A stretch of DNA of 64,000 bases from Cervus elaphus. Lineage: Eukaryota; Chordata; Mammalia; Artiodactyla; Cervidae. The stretch is from the NCBI RefSeq assembly GCF_910594005.1, contig NC_057831.1, positions 42,552,001-42,616,000 of the forward strand. The letters run 5' to 3'. Below the pieces are notes generated by a model. The model had not been told where the DNA came from, ran no database searches, and saw nothing but the letters and a program-made list of their open reading frames with translations. Shown piece after piece: positions 12,965 to 24,189 of the stretch; position 1 is the stretch's first letter, and every line of letters starts with the position of its first letter. The position numbers were made by a program, and so were the translations under genes.

Positions 12965-13230
12965 AAATTAATAACCTTTATGTTTTAGAGCAATTTTAGA
13001 GTGACAGAAAAATTGAGCACAAAGTACAGAATTCTCATGTATCCCATTCCCCCAATTTCCCCTACCTGGCATTATTGTGGGTCGTTGGTTCCAAATGATG
13101 GGTGAATATTGATATATTATTATTCAATGAAGTTCACAGTGTGTGGGTTTTGACAAATGTATAATGTCATGTATCCACTATTATAGTATCATGCAGAATA
13201 TAGTCCACCCTTGAACAACATGGGGTTAGG
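12965..13230 (-). repeat. Probable old LINE fragment
   Basis: Sequence with GAATTCTCATGTATCCCATT, then GACAAATGTATAATGTCATG, resembles a widespread mammalian L1-related segment. Family not assigned with certainty. Confidence 0.4.
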
Positions 13231-13380
13231 GGAACAGACCCACTGCCCAGAGGAAAAGGCAGGTACAATTTTCGTAGTTTCACTGCCATAAAAATCTCCT
13301 GTGCTGCATGTATTCATTCCTGTATATGTATTTCAAATCTTGATTTTTTTCTTTAGCTTAACATTATAGTTTTGAGGGTG

Positions 13381-13715
13381 TCTTAGCCCATTTGGACTGT
13401 TCTAACAAAAGACCGTGAACTAGGGGGTTTGTAAGCAACGAACGTTTATTCCTCACGGTTCTGGATGCTGTAAGTTGGGGTGAGGGTGCCAGCATGGCCA
13501 GGTGAAGACCCTCTTCCTCATCACAGGCTTCTTGTATCCTCACGGGGCAGAAGGAGGTAGGGAGCGCTGTGGGGCCTCCTTTTAGAAGCAGCAATCTCAT
13601 TCACGAACGCTCCACTCTCCTGACTTAAGCTCCTCCCCAAATCATCACATTGGGTGTTAGGATTTCCACCTCTGAATTTGGGGGGACACAAACAGTCAGA
13701 GCAGAGCAGAGGGTT
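13381..13715 (-). repeat. MaLR-like LTR fossil (MLT/MST type)
   Basis: Antisense signature TCTTAGCCCATTTGGACTGT, TTATTCCTCACGGTTCTGGA, then the end block TCACATTGGGTGTTAGG and GAATTTGGGGGGACACAAAC. This is the order of reverse-complemented ERVL-MaLR LTRs. No coding content. Confidence 0.7.
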
Positions 13716-14920
13716 GTCTATGCTCTGATTCATTCACTGTAACAACTTATTTGTGTTTCCTCTCTGTGAATATACCTAAAGTTAATTATCTGTTCTGTTG
13801 GTAGGACATAGGTTGTTTCCAGGATTTTGCTGTGACAGAAAACCCTTCCTCAATAATCTCATATAATCTTTTTGTGAAAATATATGAGCATACTTTCAGG
13901 GTATGCCCTTAGAAGTGGAATTAAAGAGTCATGAGATTTTAAAAAATCAATCGTTTGTACCGTAAAATGGATTCTAACTTCCATTTTAGACAAAATTTCT
14001 GTGTGAACAGATATTTCAAATCTAATGTAATTTTTGCTTTCTGTCCCTCTAATGTGTGATGTTCTCTCTTACCTCTGGGCTTATTCTGTTCCTAGCTCCT
14101 CTTTTTTTTCTATTTTCTCTCACTCCTACCTCCTAGCATTTCACTTTGATGAGTCAACATCTCCTCTAGATTTCAGTCTAGGAGTGTCTTCTCCAAGAAT
14201 TTTCTGACTCTTGCCCACATCTGGATAAACACCTCTCCCTGGCTTTCTTGCAGGAACCATTACGTTGGCTGTTTTATAATTTCATGTAATTGACAAGGAC
14301 AAGAATTGCAGCGGAGTTCACCCTGGTATCCACTAAGCTTAGCTTGGAGCCTGATACAGAGCATGTGTTGAATTAAGGGAGGTGTGAATGAATGAATGTA
14401 GGATACTTTTATCATCTCAACAATGGCAGGAACTAACACCCTTCCCACAATAGCTGACTGGACCATCTCAGGCTCCAGGGCTAGATGACAGGAAGATAGG
14501 ATTCAGGTGTCAAGGGTCAAAGATAGAGTCCCAAGACTGCTTTATGCACAATGAGGACAAGGTGTGTCTGTCAGGGCCAGGAGAGATGTTCACAAGAAGG
14601 AGATGTTTTCAATTCAGACGCTCATAAACTGAGCCCTGCCTCTGTCTACCAGCTGGGAGATCTTCAGATAATGAACCGTGAAAGCCTGCTATGCTGCGGC
14701 ATTATGCAATAATTTTTCATTTGCCACCAGTCAGCTTCAGGGATCAAGGACAGCTGAACACATAACCCACTCATGCATGTTATTTTAAAGGCATATTTTA
14801 AAGTTATCAATATGGTACATTGAGTTAATGAGGGATGTTCTTTTGGTGACAAATATTTACATTCCACATATGCCTCTTGATGTCAAGAGTGTAACGGTTT
14901 CATTTTCTTCTTTTTCTCAG

Positions 14921-15148
14921 GAGGCTGGGATGCAGATGGAAAAGGCCCTTGTGTCTGGGACACATTCACCCATCAGGGAGGAGAGAGAGTTTTCAAGAAC
15001 CAGACTGGCGATGTAGCTTGTGGCAGCTACACTCTGTGGGAGGAAGATTTGAAATGTATCAAACAGCTTGGATTGACTCATTACCGCTTCTCTCTTTCCT
15101 GGTCACGTCTGTTACCTGATGGGACGACAGGTTTCATCAACCAGTAAG
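14921..15148 (+). CDS. GBA3: GBA3 exon 2 (residues 20-95), ends in a nonsense codon
   Basis: The exon follows a pyrimidine-rich acceptor ending TTTTTCTCAG at 14920. The first two bases complete a Gly codon and codon 21 starts at 14923. The translation contains the family-1 N-terminal pattern [16 protein letters not shown], then a Cys-Gly-Ser-Tyr segment, a helix with [11 protein letters not shown], and [15 protein letters not shown], the classic beta-strand 2 region of GH1 enzymes (Arg-Phe-Ser-x-x-Trp-Ser-Arg). After Asn-Gln (codons 93-94) the next codon, 15145-15147, is TAA where human has Lys. The final G at 15148 joins exon 3 to restore Gly-96. The donor is GC at 15149-15150. The 74 codons before the stop look fully conserved, with no other lesion. 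Confidence 0.95.
15145..15147 (+). other. GBA3: In-frame TAA at GBA3 codon 95
   Basis: Counting from codon 21 at 14923, the TAA lies exactly 74 codons downstream, so it is in frame. It replaces a Lys codon in the human protein (from my knowledge of that sequence), a single A-to-T change at the first base. It is the last complete codon before the splice junction, far enough from the final exon to predict nonsense-mediated decay. It could be fixed in the species, an allele of this individual, or a base-call error. Confidence 0.85.
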
Positions 15149-15154
15149 GCAAGT
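15149..15154 (+). other. GBA3: GC-type splice donor of GBA3 intron 2
   Basis: The junction reads AAG|GCAAGT. Apart from C at position +2, every base from -3 to +6 matches the donor consensus. This is the usual profile of functional GC-AG introns, where strong flanking pairing with U1 compensates for the missing T. The acceptor is a normal AG at 28285-28286. Usable in principle, but normally weaker than GT. Whether GC is ancestral in ruminants cannot be told here. Confidence 0.75.
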
Positions 15155-15619
15155 GTTTCTTAAAAATAGAAGGTTGCAGCTTTAATTCAAGGTTATTGCT
15201 GCAGTCTGGCATAATTAATCCAGGATGCTATTCTTCAGCGTAGCTTTGAGATTGCAAGTTTTTAGAGTGATTATAGGATAAATTTTTTGAAATGGGTTTC
15301 CATTAGCTTTTCCAGTATTATTCTGGTTTCCCTCAACTGGAGATCTTTGTTTGGAGGGGTGGAAATAGATGGGCAGGAAGTGGGTTGGAATAAGTGTTTT
15401 ACTTATGTAAAATGTTACTTGAGTATTGACCTGAAGGTGAATTTCCAAAGGTTGTGTATAATCTATTTTCAGTTGTGTTATGCTGTGATAAGTCAGGAAA
15501 AGCCCTGCAGAACTTGAGAAGATTCCGAGCATTTCAACTGGAGCTGAATTAGTGGAGTTAATTAGCTATCACAGAGGTTGGCCCCAGAGGGCCTGGAGTC
15601 TGTTCACTTTGGATTAAGT

Positions 15620-15825
15620 GCCAGAGATTTCACTTACTATCTTTGTGAGCATCTCGTGGACCTCGCTTGGTGCCTCAGTTTCCCCATGAGGAGAAAGGGA
15701 TACTGTAATAGCTCCTACTTCCAAGTGTTGTTGGAAGAGTAAATGAAACAGTCTTTTAAAGTGCTTTACACAGTAGTTGGTATAGCAGAAAAGCATTCAA
15801 TAAGTGTTAGTTATTATTTGTCTTA
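15620..15825 (+). repeat. MIR SINE fossil
   Basis: GCCTCAGTTTCCCCATGAGG, then a diverged core, and a tail resembling AGCATTCAATAAGTGTTAG. Only about 470 bases downstream of exon 2. Confidence 0.7.
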
Positions 15826-16036
15826 TGCCTTGTAATGAAAAAGACTATTGCCCTATTTGAAAGCCTATTATTTATGAAGCATTTTGCATACATTTTCTCT
15901 AAACCCCACAAATCAACGAGGAAGCTATAAGTACCACATTTTACAGAGTTGCATGTTCAAATCCAGATATTTTGTTAACTTTGTATTTTTGGGTGGGTCT
16001 GGAATTTAGGCCTAAGGGTTTGGCTAACTCCTTCCA

Positions 16037-16265
16037 CACAACGGGAGTTGGCAAACTATGACCTGAGACCCAAACTTGACCTGATCCCATTTATAAATAA
16101 AGTTTTATTTGTAGTACAACTGTACCCCTTCATTATGTGTAGTCTGTGGTTGCTTTCCCACTACTATGGTAGCTTTGAATAGTTGGAGCAAAGACTGTAC
16201 AGCCTGCAAAGCCGGAAATGTTTACCACATGGTCCTTTATAGAAAAAAAGTTTTGTAACCCCTGC
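16037..16265. repeat. hAT-like (Charlie-type) DNA transposon fossil
   Basis: Recognisable order GGCAAACTATGACCTGAG, ATAAATAAAGTTTTATTTG, a GGTTGCTTTCCCACTAC segment, CCTGCAAAGCCGGAAATGTT, and an ending with TTTTGTAACCCCTGC. The termini are degenerate inverted repeats. This matches a common non-autonomous hAT family by memory; exact family not assigned. Confidence 0.65.
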
Positions 16266-16919
16266 ATGACAATGAAATGACTTCTTCATAAAGAACTTGT
16301 ATTGCTCCTTTGTTCTGGATAAGATTTCCCACGACTCCTAGGGTTGGGGTGGGGTGAGGCAAGGAGGTGCTTAATGTGCAGGATTTGGGAGGAATGTTCT
16401 CTCAGCATCTCACAACTGCCAGGCTGCCTCACCACACTTGCACTTCAAAGAGACAGCACTGAAGCAGAGGTTCTTGATTAGGTTATCTGCTTTCCTGGAT
16501 ACAACAGCAACAACAAATGTAGTGAGAAAAGTCTGTGATAACAGCTTCTAGGTGGACCTGTGTACTTGCTTTCTGTGTAGTGGTGGGGGGAAACCTCTGC
16601 GTTGTGAAATGGAAGCCCAGCTTACGGATGCACCACGCCATGGCTTTCAAGTCACTTCCCCCAGATAAGGAACATACAAGTTTAGCAGGCCCATGACTGG
16701 ATTCTAAAGACATTAGGCCCTGTTTTTAACTGCTCTTGGTTAAAGGTCTCCTTTCTTGGCATCAGCGGCCAGTTTTATTTTTTGACTTTGAACAGGAGGT
16801 AATTTGTTGCTCAGTTTAAAAATTAACTTGTAATCTCCCACCGTCTTAATCTATCATCTGTACCCCCTCTTTTGTTTGCCACCCTCATAACCTTCAAGGA
16901 TTAAAAGCTAAGAGTAATC

Positions 16920-17455
16920 TTTGAGTCTTCTTTTTTCTTTTCTTCTTATATCTAACTAGTTGCCAAATCCGATCCATTCTTATGCCTCTTTAACTTCTTC
17001 CCCCTGCCCGCTCCAGTCATCTTCTCTCTCCCTGCCCTGGTTTAGATGTTTATCATCCTCATCAAGGGCTTTTTGATATGCCCTTGATGGATATACCTAC
17101 TCTCACTCTCTTTCTTTGTCCTTTAATCCTTCGTGCAAAATGCCACCACAGCAATTTTCTGAAAGCTTGGCCCAAGACATGCTGGCTTGCATCATCTCCT
17201 GCTAAAACAAAGCAACATAAAAGTTTTTTAGTCATCTAAACTCCTTCATATATCATTTCAGGTTTTACCTGACTTAGTCTTGACTCACCTCTGAGGCATT
17301 CCAGTTTGAAATTCCCCCATGCATATGGTCTATGCAATTCCTCCACACAATGCCCTAAGCACATAACCCACTACTTATTAAACATTCTATGTAATTTTCC
17401 ACTTTTGAAGAAAAACTTTTAAGTTCTTCCTCCTGCCTGGAATGGCTTTTTTAAA
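16920..17455 (+). repeat. L2 LINE fossil
   Basis: Typical L2 text in sense order: GTTGCCAAATCCGATCCATT, a pyrimidine-rich middle, CCACCACAGCAATTTTCTGA, a CATCTAAACTCCTTCAT block and CTTCCTCCTGCCTGGAATGG. A second L2 3' piece appears to continue at 17810-18070 beyond a SINE. No reading frame. Confidence 0.7.
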
Positions 17456-17510
17456 AAAAATTCCCAACTATATCTGTGAAATGTTTTGTATACGTTTAAG
17501 GTCTAGCACA

Positions 17511-17719
17511 GGTGGTTCAGATGATAAAGAATCTGCCTGCAGTATGGGAGACCTGGGTTCGATCCCTGAGTAGGGAAGATCCCCTGGAGGCAGGCATGAC
17601 AGCCCACTCCAATATTCTTGCCTGGAGAATCCCCATGGACAGAGGAGTCTGGTGGGCTACAGTCCATGGAGTTACAAAGAGTCAGACATGACTAAAGGAC
17701 TAGGCACAGCCCACAGTGC
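17511..17719 (+). mobile_element. Bov-tA SINE with exact 13-base TSD
   Basis: Sense copy (TTCGATCCCTGAGTAGGGAA B box; GGGCTACAGTCCATGGAG). Flanked by AAGGTCTAGCACA at 17498-17510 and 17720-17732, identical copies. Confidence 0.95.
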
Positions 17720-17809
17720 AAGGTCTAGCACAAACGTGTTCTCTTCTTTAGAGTCCCTATTTCAGGACAAAAAATATTTTTTTTTCTTTAAATTCTCATA
17801 GTGCTTTGA

Positions 17810-18070
17810 GAAACTCTTAGAATATTTCTTACACTCTTCACTCTTGGCATTATTAAATCCCCTGCTTGATTGTGAGCACTTTGTGTTTAATTCAACCTAG
17901 GAAATGTATAGTAAGTGTCTACTTTGTGTCAAGGACAGTGCTCCATACTCTTAACAGAAATATGAGAATCCCTGAAACTGTTTACAGGGTGATGGGCAGA
18001 TATGTCTGCCTTGTTCACCCCTGTGACCTAGTATAGTGCCCTGCAGGGAGGAATTCAGTAAACACTTAAC
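17810..18070 (+). repeat. L2 LINE 3' end
   Basis: CTGCTTGATTGTGAGCACTT, then CTGCCTTGTTCACCCCTGTG and GTAAACACTTAACTGAAT follow the order of the L2 3' tail. Likely the continuation of the copy at 16920-17455. Confidence 0.6.
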
Positions 18071-18117
18071 TGAATTAGATCAATAACCATCATAGAGATC
18101 ACTCTAAGGGTAGTTAG

Positions 18118-18225
18118 TTAGTTGCACAGTTGTGTCTGACTCTTTGTGATCCCATGGACTATAGCCAACCAGGCTCCTCTGTCCTTGGAATTCTCCAGGC
18201 AAGAGTACTGGAGAGGGTTGCCACT
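18118..18225 (-). mobile_element. Bov-A SINE monomer
   Basis: Antisense, GTTGCACAGTTGTGTCTGAC through CAGGCAAGAGTACTGGAGAG; lacks the tRNA-derived part. Confidence 0.88.
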
Positions 18226-18502
18226 GTAGTGGTTGACTTTTATTGGGTGTTTAGTATGTGCCGCTCCCTGTGCCAAGCACTGAATCTGCTTTTGCTGAGT
18301 CAATGCTCCTAATAGCCCTGTGAGTGAGGAGGGCTTTCCCTAACAGAGGGAATCATGGTAATCTGGGGTGTAAGGCTGGGCATAAATTTGCCAAGACAGC
18401 ACATTTAGTTAGAGCTGACTTCAACCTAGTTCTGTCTCATGTTAAAAACGTAAGGTTCCAGAGACATTTACAACATCATGAAACCACTTGTATGCTTGTG
18501 CT

Positions 18503-18734
18503 GGGCTTCCCTGGTGGCCGAGATGGTAAAGAATCTGCCTGCAATGCAGGAGACCTGGGTTCAATCCCTGGGTCGGGACGGTCCCCTGGAGAAGGGAATG
18601 GCAACCCACTCTAGTATTCTTGCCTGGAGAATCCCATGGGCAGAGGAACGTGGAAGACTGCAGTCCATGGGGTCGCAAACAGCCGGATATGACTGAGTGC
18701 CTAACACCCACACACACACCCACACACACACACG
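18503..18734 (+). mobile_element. Bov-tA SINE with CA-rich tail
   Basis: Well-preserved sense copy (GGGCTTCCCTGGTGGCCGAG; TTCAATCCCTGGGTCGGGAC) ending in a CACACA run from about 18709 to 18733. Confidence 0.94.
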
Positions 18735-20087
18735 CTTTATGCTAAATTCCCTGATAGTAACACGAGGTGGAGGCACTACATTACTAAAACTCATGCTGCT
18801 CTTCTAGCCTATGATTCTAGGAGTTTGGAGTTTTTACTGTTTCCATTTGGGGATAAACAACACCACCACTTTGTAATGTAGGTCCATGATTATTTCTCTG
18901 AAATTCTAAAATCCAAAAGTTTCTGAATATTGAATCCTTTTTTACTAAGTTTAATTCTAAAACAAAGTAGGCAACAAAAGCTGACCTGAGTTGATGGCAG
19001 AGTTTTAATATCATCTCAGTTCATTTTGCTTAGTGAGAATATTTATCTGTTTTACTGCAGAAATATTAAGGGATGCTGACCCACCCCCATTGGGGATGCT
19101 AAACTTAATATATAGTATTTACTGTGTTTCTTTTCTAAAAATCCTCAACTTCTGAAAACATGGCTGCCAGGATTAAAGGATTATGGACCTGTGGCAATAC
19201 CTCAACATGTCTAGTTACTTAACACCAACTCCAGATACACAGAAGTTCATGGAGCTCCCTGTAGATTAGACATCCAAGATCAGGGCAGCAGAGAAGGTAG
19301 AGAGTGTTGGTGGAAGGGGGTTGGAGTCACTGGGGCCACCCAGACAATGTGAGGGATTCACTGGTGCAGTTCTCACGTGGGGATCACATTGTCTCAGCCC
19401 TGAGCTTTTTATGTTTGGCACTAGCTTTTGTAAAGCCAAAGCTGATTAATATTACAGACTTTTCCATGAGCAAGAGGGCACTGGAGGTGCTTCCAGTAGG
19501 CAGAATTTCAATAAGTGGTTGCTCATTCTTGTGCAGTGATCTGTTGAAGCAGTTGGAACTGTTTTAACTCAGAAAGGCCATCATTTGTTTTTTCTGTTTA
19601 AACATTTTCTCAAAGAGCATGTAAAGAATTAGAGAATCCTTGTCACTGTCCTTTCCAAGAAACTCAAGTTTTTGTATTTGACTTCCTATTTTAAAGCTTG
19701 ATGAGGGGACATTTGGAAACTTGTAAATAAAATCCCATGTCCCCAAACTGGAAGAATATTTTACAAAGTGTTATTATTACATGGCTTTTCTCTTTCAAAT
19801 GTCAAGTTTTTGAGGCTTAACAAGAAGAGATTGAGCTGGCAACTGAAATCACATATTTCTGTATTTCTCAACTGTTCAAGTGCGTTTTCATATCTGCCAC
19901 AAATGTAAGTTTCAAGTGATTAGCAAAAGACCCAATTATTGGAAATAGAAAGGAAAAAGGAAAAGGAATGGTTATGCAGAATTTCTTTCACGCTTTGATT
20001 TAAAATATTAGCACACTTAGAGGAATGGTAGTTAAGTAAACTAAAGGAGAATTTATTAATCTCCTACTCTGTATTGGACAGCGTGGA

Positions 20088-20578
20088 AGACTGAATAATA
20101 CCCCCTCAAAGATGTCCGTGTCTTCATTCTTAGAAACTGAATATATTATCTTACATGATAAAAGGGACTTTATAGATGTGCTTAAGTTAAGGATCTTTAG
20201 ATGGGGAGATTATCCTGGTTTATCTGGATAGATGTCATCACACAGATCCTTAAAAAAGGTAAGTAAGAGGATCACAGTCAGAGAGAGAAGGTATAAGAAC
20301 TGAGGCAGAGGTCAGACAGGAGACAAGGAGTTTCAGTGCTGGCTCTGATGATGGAGGAAGGGGTCATGAGCCTCTAGAAGCTGGAAGAGGCAAGGAAATG
20401 GTTTCTCTTTGGGAACTCTCAGAAGGAATGAAGCTCTGCTGACATCTTGATTTTAGCTCAGTGAGAACCATTTTGGACATCTGATGCCTAGAACTGTAAG
20501 ATAATAACTCGGTGTTGGTTTAAGCCACTCAGTTTGTTGTAATTTGTTTCAGCAGCTATAGGAAACTAACACAGAGAG
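20088..20578 (+). repeat. MaLR-like LTR fossil
   Basis: Sense order starts near GACTGAATAATACCCCCTCA. It continues with a degenerate TTATCCTGGTTTATCTGG segment and CATCTTGATTTTAG, and ends GTTTAAGCCACTCAGTTTGT then AACTAACACA. These are hallmarks of MLT-type MaLR LTRs. Confidence 0.72.
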
Positions 20579-21536
20579 TATGCCAAGAGAAATTGGTGGT
20601 TGGGCCTAATGAGGAGTGAACCTCAAGAATTACATGTTTGACACAGGTAGGCACTAGGTCAAAGTTCATTCTTCGTTAAGGCATTTACAGTTTGACTAGA
20701 AGAATTCCAGTATAGTTATTTTATGAACTGAGCCATCATCTTTGAAAGTTTCAGCCACATGCTCTTTTAAGGGAATTTTCCCATTTCTTTGTTCTATATG
20801 ACTCTGCTCCGCTCTTGGCCACAGCTGACTGAACGGGGGAAAAACTTATTTCCCCGTGACATATAAATTTTGTAACTTCATTAGAAAAGATAATCCTGTC
20901 CAACTGCCTCCCTGTCTCAGGGATGTTTGGGATTGAGGAGTTGAAGCCTGATTTGGTGGGTGGTTGGCTCTAGGGTTGTGAAGTAGTCTTATCAGATAGG
21001 ATGCCCATTTTGAGACTATAACAAATTGGCTACATAAAGGAAACTGGTTTTTTGAGCAGGAGAGGGACAGCGTAGATGTGTTGAGGGAAGTTAGGGTAGG
21101 AGACATCAGTCTTTTCTGAGAGGTTAAGATTTTCTCAGCTTCCAGCTTTAAGTTCCAGTTGTGATTATTTCCTGTCATCTGGTATCTGATATCTCTCTGT
21201 CATTTCAAATAATGCTCACTGCATTCCCTATCAGTCAGCCTCCTACCTCTAATGCCACCTTTACATTTGAGTTAATCTGATTGGGCTTCTTTTCCCTATT
21301 TCCAAAAGACCTTTGACTTAAACATGCTTCATATTTTCAAAGATCAAATAAGAAGGAATGGGTTTAATTAAAACAAAGGTGATGATAGTAACTGTGATAG
21401 AAGGCTATGAAAGTTTTAATACTTACAATAATCCTGCCCTAAATATCAAGATGTAGAACAGAGTCCATATGACTTCCTGGGGTTTTAGGCTCCCTAGGTT
21501 GGTAACTGATGATCATTTAAAAATACATATTTATGG

Positions 21537-21655
21537 GGACTTCCCTGGCAATCCAGTGGTTAAGACTTCTGCTCTCAATGCAGAGGGTTCAATTCCTGGT
21601 TTGGGAACTAAGAACCTATATGCCATGTGACCAAGAAATAAAAAAATAAAGAAAC
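21537..21655 (+). mobile_element. CHR-type SINE with exact 18-base TSD
   Basis: GGACTTCCCTGGCAATCCAG with TCAATTCCTGGTTTGGGAAC (B box), short body and A-rich tail. Flanking direct repeats at 21519-21536 and 21656-21673 are identical over 18 bases (AAAAATACATATTTATGG). Confidence 0.92.
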
Positions 21656-21749
21656 AAAAATACATATTTATGGATAGAATGAGTTACCCTGAATTGTATG
21701 CGTTTGGTAAAGCTAGAGAACTCTGACTATTTGTTCTTAATGCTTAAAT

Positions 21750-21890
21750 ACTCCTGAGGTGACACTATTACCATTCCTCTTTTAGAGATGAGGAAGTGTG
21801 GGTATAGAGAGGCAGTCCTGTGATTTGTCCATGATCCCTTGTCTGAATTGTCTGACTCTGGAGCTCTGCTCTTCAATGCCTCACTCCATT
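21750..21890 (-). repeat. MIR fossil
   Basis: Antisense MIR core: TTTTAGAGATGAGGAAGTGT, then a segment equivalent to the reversed tRNA-like head (CTGACTCTGGAGCTCTGCTC). Confidence 0.6.
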
Positions 21891-22264
21891 GCATCATGGA
21901 AAGGTTTCACTGGAGTACTAAATAAACTGAAAAAACTAGAAGTAAAGTTCTGGGATGATAAATATTAAGTATGCAATGCTTTGTGGCTCTGCCATGTTGA
22001 TGAGTTAGAAAAAGTTTTACTTAAATTTTTTAAATCTTCAATTCAATTGCACATCATCATGTTGTTTGAATTATATTGATTGCCATCATTAATGATTGCA
22101 TCATGTTAAATGATGCTTATAAATCATTGATTCCTCCAGAAATAAGAAAAACCATGATATTATGAATCAGATCCAAAGGAGGTGATTATTAAGGTTAGGA
22201 AAACAGTATCACTCTGGTTTTGGTTCTGAAACATTAGTGTAAGAAGGGGAATGTCACAGTGGGA

Positions 22265-22450
22265 ACAGCTCAGTCTATCATGAGACAGACTGGCTTTAAA
22301 TGTTGGCTTTGCTCTCTGAAAACATTGTCACTTGAAGTCTGGAGCTCACTTTCTGAATCTCAGTTTTTTCATAGGTTTATTGAGACTAAAAATGCCTACC
22401 TCTTGGACTTAGTGCAGGGATTAAACAAAATGTGTGACATCATGTACGTA
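22265..22450 (+). repeat. MIR fossil
   Basis: Sense MIR order with GACTGGCTTTAAATGTTGGC, AATCTCAGTTTTTTCATAGG and GGGATTAAACAAAATGTG. Confidence 0.6.
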
Positions 22451-22679
22451 TAGTATGAATACAAAACACGAAAGCTGATACTACTTTTATATTCAAAGCC
22501 AGTGGAAGGCATTGACTATGAAAACCTTAACACAGTCCAATATCAAGATGATTCGATCATACAAATCTTTGGATATTCCATTTTACAAAGGAGGAGATAT
22601 GGGCTTACAGAGGCCCAGAGATGGAATGGTGGAATGAGCTTTTACAGAGAGAGGAAAGCTTTATAAACTTTGGTGAGTG

Positions 22680-23308
22680 TATTAGTATTCCATGACTGCT
22701 ACAACAAATTATTACAAGCTTACTTGCTTAAAATCGCACAAATTTACTACCTTAGAATTATGTGGGTTAGAAGTCTGACACAGGTCTCTCCAGAATAAAA
22801 ACCTCTGTGCTTACAGGGCTGCATTTCTTTTACAAAGATCTAAGGTAGACTCTGTTTCTTGGTTCATTCAGGTTGTTAGCAGAATTTAGTTTCTTGTGGT
22901 TGTAGGACTGGAGTCTCCTTTTCTTTGATGACTGTGAACTGAGAACCGTTCTCAGCCTCTATAGGCCACCTGCATTCTTCAGCTGCTGGTTCCCTTCTTC
23001 CATCTTCAAAACCAGCAATAGTTGGCTGAATCCCTCTCAGGCTGCCTCCTCTTGTGCCTCTTTTTTTCTGTTGTTGCATCTTTTTGACCCACTCTTCTGC
23101 CATCCTCTTTCACTTCTAAGGACTCACGTGGCAGAGTGGGTCCACCTGAACAATCTAGAAACATCTTCCCAACTCAGGATCCTTAATCAGAATGATATCT
23201 GCAAAGTCCCTTTGAAGTAACACAAGAAGTAAAGTAACATAGTCACATGACCTGTGGATTAAAACTTGGACATTTTCTGAGTGGTGTAACTTATTATGTC
23301 CACCCAGT
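22680..23308 (-). repeat. MaLR-like LTR fossil
   Basis: Antisense order: TAGTATTCCATGACTGCTAC, ATTTACTACCTTAGAATTAT, GGAGTCTCCTTTTCTTTG, CTTCCATCTTCAAAACCAGC, GACCCACTCTTCTGCCATCC, ATCTGCAAAGTCCCTTTGAA. Long and diverged; no coding sequence beyond a short chance frame. Confidence 0.65.
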
Positions 23309-23439
23309 GAGTAATGGCATGCAAAAGGGGCTTCCAAGTATGGAGTTGCTATGCATGATCCACATGATGTTCATGCTTGCAAAATAAGTGAGCTGTTGTT
23401 AAAAATTACCCATTCTTACAGACAGACAGATAACCCATG

Positions 23440-23535
23440 ACCTTGCATAATTTGGCTTCTGCTTCTGCTGCTTACCTCTCACTATTCTTATTCCCCTTCT
23501 GCTGAGCTATACATTCTCCTTATTGTGAGCTTTCA
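23440..23535 (+). repeat. L2 fragment
   Basis: ACCTTGCATAATTTGGCTTC then TGCTGCTTACCTCTCACTAT resembles the L2 ORF2 tail region in sense orientation. Short and uncertain. Confidence 0.45.
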
Positions 23536-24189
23536 GTTACCAGAAAGAGCCATATTGTTCTAAGAGAATGAATTTACAAATAATGGCCATGCCATATATG
23601 ATGGTAAAACTCTGACCCTCATAAAAAATCCAGGCAGCCAAACCACAATTTCTGTAGCAGTTGACCCAGAAAAGTCAGAATATGGTCAACAACTGCCCCT
23701 TCTTTGTTTTTGCTCCTCTGTCCTCTTCTCTGAACTTAGGACCAATCAGAAAAAGGCAAATTTGCCTCCCAGCCCAATTACCCAAGAGGCCCTGGTTCCA
23801 TTTAGCCCACGTCCAGCCTCCCTGTGCCAACAGCTTTCAATCAGAAGGTACCTGGATCCTCCCCTCGTTGTTTTTATTGTGAAACTTTCCTGCCTCCCTG
23901 ATGGCCTTTGAGTATCTGCCAGATGCTAGTGATAATGGCTGGCTCCTTGCTGCAAACTTGGAATAAGCAGACTGTTCACATTTGGGAGGTCTTTGTTTAT
24001 TTCCATTCTTCTTGTGGCCTTTTGCACATTTGTTTCCTTTTTTTCTCTTCCTGGATCTCTCCTCCTTGCCTTATGTGGGTCATTTGTATCCATCTTTTAA
24101 GGATCAGTTTAGATGTCACTCATCACAACAATAACAATAATAATCATTATTAGAATCATAGTTAACTGTGCCAAGAACTGTTTGAAGCA

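Larger units (their letters stand above)
1..14920 (+). other. GBA3 intron 1, 3' part (5' end outside window)
   Basis: No coding exon is recognised. Exon 1 of GBA3 would encode a short GH1 N-terminus (Phe-x-Trp-x-x-Ala-Thr-Ala-Ala-Tyr-Gln type), and no such reading frame was found, so it is placed upstream of this window. The interval is AT-rich and repeat-laden; individual elements are listed separately. Stretches where I recognise nothing: 1-765, 2200-3050, 7000-7880, 11330-12930 and 13960-14900. Confidence 0.75.

Noticed and set aside
17511..17719. tRNA-like A and B boxes in many places (this is one example)
   Set aside because: They belong to the tRNA-derived heads of Bov-tA and CHR SINEs, lack a complete cloverleaf, and continue into the SINE body.
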